From: Hyphomicrobiales bacterium
Lineage (GTDB): Bacteria; Pseudomonadota; Alphaproteobacteria; Rhizobiales; Rhizobiaceae
NCBI GenBank assembly: GCA_900471605.1
Contig: UCEY01000032.1
Span: 1-44,195 of the forward strand
Length of the DNA stretch: 44,195 nucleotides
Reading direction: 5' to 3'
The number at the start of each line of letters is the position of its first letter. The first letter of the stretch is position 1. The notes below the pieces were generated by a model. That model searched no databases, was not told the origin of the DNA, and saw only the letters and a list, made by a program, of their open reading frames with translations. Positions 44,069 to 44,195 of the stretch are shown piece after piece. The position numbers and the translations under genes are program-made.

Positions 44069-44195
44069 TAAAGTCTCGCGCCGGCAAACCGCGCCCTGCA
44101 CAGACATTTCACGCTGCGGTTTTTCCCCATATGGCTGCCCTTTGCCCGTGCGCAGCCGGGCCGCGCGTCGATTTAGTCTACACGCCCGGCCCGCC
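44069..44195. other. Upstream end of window, presumed promoter side of the polymerase gene
   Basis: The last 127 bases contain the possible 13-codon extension of the polymerase gene (to ATG 44107) and then non-coding sequence. Nothing else is visible before the window ends. Confidence 0.4.

Noticed and set aside
1..44195. CRISPR arrays, tRNA/rRNA genes and intact insertion sequences
   Set aside because: No regularly spaced repeats, cloverleaf-like sequences or transposase motifs were seen on either strand.

Overview
The window looks like chromosome or chromid sequence of a Rhizobiales alphaproteobacterium, most likely Rhizobiaceae (Rhizobium/Agrobacterium/Sinorhizobium-like). This is judged from the high GC content, alphaproteobacterial protein style, and a synthetase of the MupA/Atu3630 luciferase-like class, a family named after an Agrobacterium protein. 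Species cannot be fixed from the sequence alone. Nearly every gene serves the cell surface: a complete Wzx/Wzy-type exopolysaccharide (EPS) machine, with a polyketide synthase (PKS), a one-module nonribosomal peptide synthetase (NRPS), and a carrier-protein amino-acid module embedded in it. Layout: 1-1709 (minus) is the N-terminal part of a large secreted repeat protein (VCBS / T1SS-143 style) that runs off the left edge. 2334-6891 is a GtrA/GtrB/GT39-type lipid-linked glycosylation set with a secreted SGNH hydrolase, expressed divergently around a 30-bp dyad. 7304-8089 is a LuxR-type regulator with a degenerate receiver. 8316-9725 is a GT4 glycosyltransferase and 10037-11488 a Wzx-type flippase. 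11619-18167 (minus) is a type I PKS (KS-AT-KR-DH-ACP-TE). Divergent from it, 18471-23744 (plus) encodes a formyltransferase/adenylation/luciferase-like monooxygenase/PCP protein followed by its phosphopantetheinyl transferase. 24152-25348 is a GT2 enzyme, 25391-26980 a GMC oxidoreductase, and 27335-28774 the initiating undecaprenyl-phosphate sugar phosphotransferase. 28797-33581 (minus) is a tightly overlapped operon: GT61, serine-acetyltransferase-like protein, AMP-ligase, aminoacyl-type carrier protein, PLP decarboxylase. A GT4 lies upstream at 33731-34990. 35325-39968 (plus) is the export operon: OPX outer-membrane protein, Wzz-like chain-length protein, a CpsD-like ATPase lacking the Walker A lysine, and a WbbL-like GT2. 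It ends in a strong hairpin. 39995-44068 holds a GT4, a GT2 and the Wzy-type polymerase. How it probably works: the sugar phosphotransferase starts a repeat unit on undecaprenyl phosphate; up to seven further glycosyltransferases (three GT4, three GT2, one GT61) extend it; the flippase moves it across the inner membrane; Wzy polymerises it; the Wzz-like protein, CpsD-like protein and OPX protein export it. No nucleotide-sugar synthesis gene is visible, so precursors must come from elsewhere. The most novel aspect is the chemistry packed into the same locus. The PKS/NRPS/PPTase set could make a formylated, monooxygenase-tailored acyl or peptidyl product. The ligase-carrier-decarboxylase trio resembles BtrJ/BtrI/BtrK logic, in which an amino acid is decarboxylated while tethered to a carrier protein. 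A reasonable but unproven inference is that one or both products decorate the exported polysaccharide; a stand-alone small molecule made beside an EPS locus is the main alternative.
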